In this document: in pieces, positions 12,426 through 13,113 of the stretch
Layout of the letters: each line of letters begins with the position of its first letter
How positions within the stretch are numbered: position 1 is the stretch's first letter
Assembly: GCA_040755615.1 (NCBI GenBank)
Contig: JBFMAL010000050.1
Span: 1-13,113 of the forward strand
Direction of reading: 5' to 3'
DNA length: 13,113 nucleotides
Source: DYEP01 sp040755615
GTDB lineage: Bacteria; Bacillota; Sulfobacillia; DUSP01; DYEP01
Translations under genes and position numbers: made by a program
Notes under the pieces: generated by a model
Databases searched by the model: none
What the model saw: the letters and a program-made list of their open reading frames with translations, nothing else
Told to the model about the DNA's origin: nothing

Positions 12426-12663
12426 GTTGCGAATGAATGAAGGTAAACCGAAGTGTACTGCCTCGAATTGAACGAGCAGGTGAAGAGAAAATCGAAAAGG
12501 AAAAGCCGTGGGGAAACAGATACCTGGCGGGTTGATTTCTTACTCTTTCCATATACGAGCATTCCTGTAATAACGTGAGGTAGGTGTTGCCAATTAAAAG
12601 ACCTCCTGGTAAAAAGGTGTTGAAGAGAGAACCTTTCAAAAACACCAGGAGGCGAAAAGCAGC
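12413..12663 (+). mobile_element. IS110 5' non-coding end; possible bridge-RNA region
   Basis: No protein gene is visible in this 250-base stretch between the rpmF hairpin and the IS110 transposase start. It holds two stem-loops: CTGC-c-TCG with CGAGCAG (12458-12479), and the long nested hairpin at 12602-12652 listed separately. In the IS110 group (for example IS621) the non-coding segment ahead of the recombinase encodes the bridge RNA that pairs with donor and target DNA, so this is where such an RNA would lie. The left end of the element cannot be placed by eye. The call rests on position and family knowledge, not on a recognised RNA sequence. Confidence 0.4.
12602..12652 (+). promoter_or_regulatory. 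Nested hairpin sequestering the IS110 transposase RBS
   Basis: CCTCCTGGT (12602-12610) pairs perfectly with ACCAGGAGG (12644-12652), and inside it AAAGGT (12613-12618) pairs with ACCTTT (12631-12636). The right outer arm contains AGGAGG, the ribosome binding site for the ATG at 12664. In RNA the RBS would be buried, which would keep transposase translation low, especially in transcripts entering from rpmF. Confidence 0.75.
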
Positions 12664-12855
12664 ATGAATAAGGCTGAAAAGAAGGCGCTGGTAAGCGGTA
12701 ACGTGATTGTGTTGGGTATAGACATAGCCAAGAAGAACCACTGGGCCAGGATGTTTAGCCCCACCGGAGTAGACGCCGTTAAGCCCTTCTCGTTCCAGAA
12801 TAGCAGAGATGGGTTTTATCGTCTAGTACCCAAGGTGCTGGATGTCAAGCGTCAG
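12664..12855 (+). pseudogene. IS110-family transposase, N-terminal remnant
   Basis: ATG at 12664 behind AGGAGG starts MNKAEKKALVSGNVIVLGID, then IAKKNHWARMFSPTG, then KPFSFQNSRDGFYRLV: the RuvC-like DEDD start of an IS110 recombinase, with the first catalytic Asp in VLGIDIAKKNHWA. After about 64 residues the frame ends in a TGA created where a second insertion sequence begins (TGATTTTGTCACC, from 12856). The rest of the DEDD domain and the Tnp20 domain with its Ser are absent in this window. The N- and C-terminal IS110 pieces here flank yceD-rpmF in opposite orientation and both point outward. Whether they came from one inverted element or two insertions cannot be told by eye. Confidence 0.85.
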
Positions 12856-12894
12856 TGATTTTGTCACCTAAGATTGTTCTGTGATTATGTCACC
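12855..12894 (+). repeat. Paired 14-bp terminal repeats of the right-hand IS
   Basis: GTGATTTTGTCACC and GTGATTATGTCACC differ at one base and lie 26 bases apart. Each is internally symmetric (GTGA and TCAC around a short centre), suggesting dimer binding by a transposase. The first coincides with the point where the IS110 reading frame is lost. Confidence 0.75.
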
Positions 12895-12934
12895 GTCGTA
12901 GTTATGCAAAGGTCGTAATAGTATCCTGTTCGCG

Positions 12935-12976
12935 ACCTGTCAAGGGCAAGGGCTTTGCCCGGCGCCCTTGACAGGT
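12935..12976. repeat. 13-bp perfect inverted repeat with inner stem
   Basis: ACCTGTCAAGGGC (12935-12947) and GCCCTTGACAGGT (12964-12976) are perfect inverted copies. Between them GGGC-TTT-GCCC (12950-12960) forms a second stem. As RNA or single-stranded DNA this is one long, GC-rich hairpin with no T-run on either strand, so it does not look like a normal terminator. It lies between the IS end and the transposase stop codon. Confidence 0.9.
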
Positions 12977-12997
12977 GGCTCGAAGCGCAGATGCGTG

Positions 12998-13113
12998 TCA
13001 ATCAAAGCCGGATACCAAGGCGGTTAATTCGGTGTTCGTTAGCGTATCCTTCGTGGCACGAGTAGTCTTAGGCACGACTGCGCGTTTACGCCACGGGTGA
13101 TTTGGCCCAGGTT
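12998..13113 (-). CDS. Probable integrase-core (DDE) transposase, C-terminal end
   Basis: The minus strand from the window edge reads PGPNHPWRKRAVVPKTTRAT, then KDTLTNTELTALVSGFD and a TGA at 12998-13000. The HPWRK motif followed by a basic, Thr-rich tail is what I remember of the C-termini of integrase-core transposases (IS481/IS21-like) in Clostridia, and the gene lies inside an IS end with paired repeats. Only 37 residues are in the window and the catalytic domain lies to the right, so the family is tentative. The frame is otherwise intact. Confidence 0.45.
   Translation of the reverse strand, partial: PGPNHPWRKRAVVPKTTRATKDTLTNTELTALVSGFD

Larger units (their letters stand above)
12855..13113 (-). 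mobile_element. Insertion sequence inserted into IS110, runs off the right edge
   Basis: The left terminus appears to start with TGATTTTGTCACC at 12856. GTGATTTTGTCACC (12855-12868) is repeated as GTGATTATGTCACC (12881-12894), 26 bases on, as expected for multiple transposase binding sites in an IS end. IS110 homology stops exactly at the first repeat. Further in come a large inverted repeat (12935-12976) and the 3' end of a minus-strand transposase. The other end and any target duplication are outside the window. Confidence 0.6.

Overview
The window looks like a chromosomal segment of an endospore-forming, Gram-positive Clostridia-type bacterium, possibly Peptococcaceae-like (the lineage is my inference). 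The evidence is two alpha/beta-type small acid-soluble spore proteins (SASPs), the germination protease GPR that degrades them, YlbJ and YlbL homologues, strong AGGAGG-type ribosome binding sites, and frequent TTG and GTG starts. Base composition is moderate, with no obvious GC break between the core genes.

Layout. 1-2200 is insertion-sequence debris: a frameshifted DDE transposase running off the left edge, then a near full-length but multiply broken IS256-family element. 2323-4554 holds a tiny Cys-containing ORF, an Asp23/YloU protein and FakA/YloV, closed by a very clear terminator. 4689-6284 is a spore module: two tandem ssp genes on the plus strand, and gpr on the minus strand converging on them. 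6300-6540 is a short divergent region with a possible attenuator. 6543-8148 is rsmD, coaD and a coiled-coil gene in tight series. ylbJ (minus) and ylbL (plus) then diverge around 9612-9860. 10863-11606 is about 740 bases of gene rubble with a 23-bp direct repeat and an IS110 C-terminal remnant. 11607-12412 is a consensus promoter, yceD/ylbN, rpmF (missed by a 60-residue ORF cutoff) and a terminator-like hairpin. 12413-13113 is an IS110 5' end, itself cut by another insertion sequence that runs off the right edge.

How it fits together. From general knowledge, the B. subtilis order is rsmD(ylbH)-coaD-ylbJ-ylbK-ylbL-ylbM-ylbN-rpmF, and yloU-yloV and fapR-plsX commonly lie near recG. The backbone here keeps that order, but ylbM (tmcAL) is missing exactly where the rubble lies, recG is not between yloV and rsmD, and fapR-plsX does not follow rpmF before the insertion sequences begin. 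SASPs and GPR form a substrate-protease pair: the SASPs coat forespore DNA and GPR degrades them at germination.

I found no convincing entirely new multi-gene system. The best leads are the RBS-sequestering hairpin and possible bridge-RNA region in the IS110 5' end, the nested IS with a 13-bp perfect inverted repeat, the 23-bp direct repeat bracketing rubble where ylbM is expected, and the leader-peptide/hairpin/terminator arrangement before rsmD.
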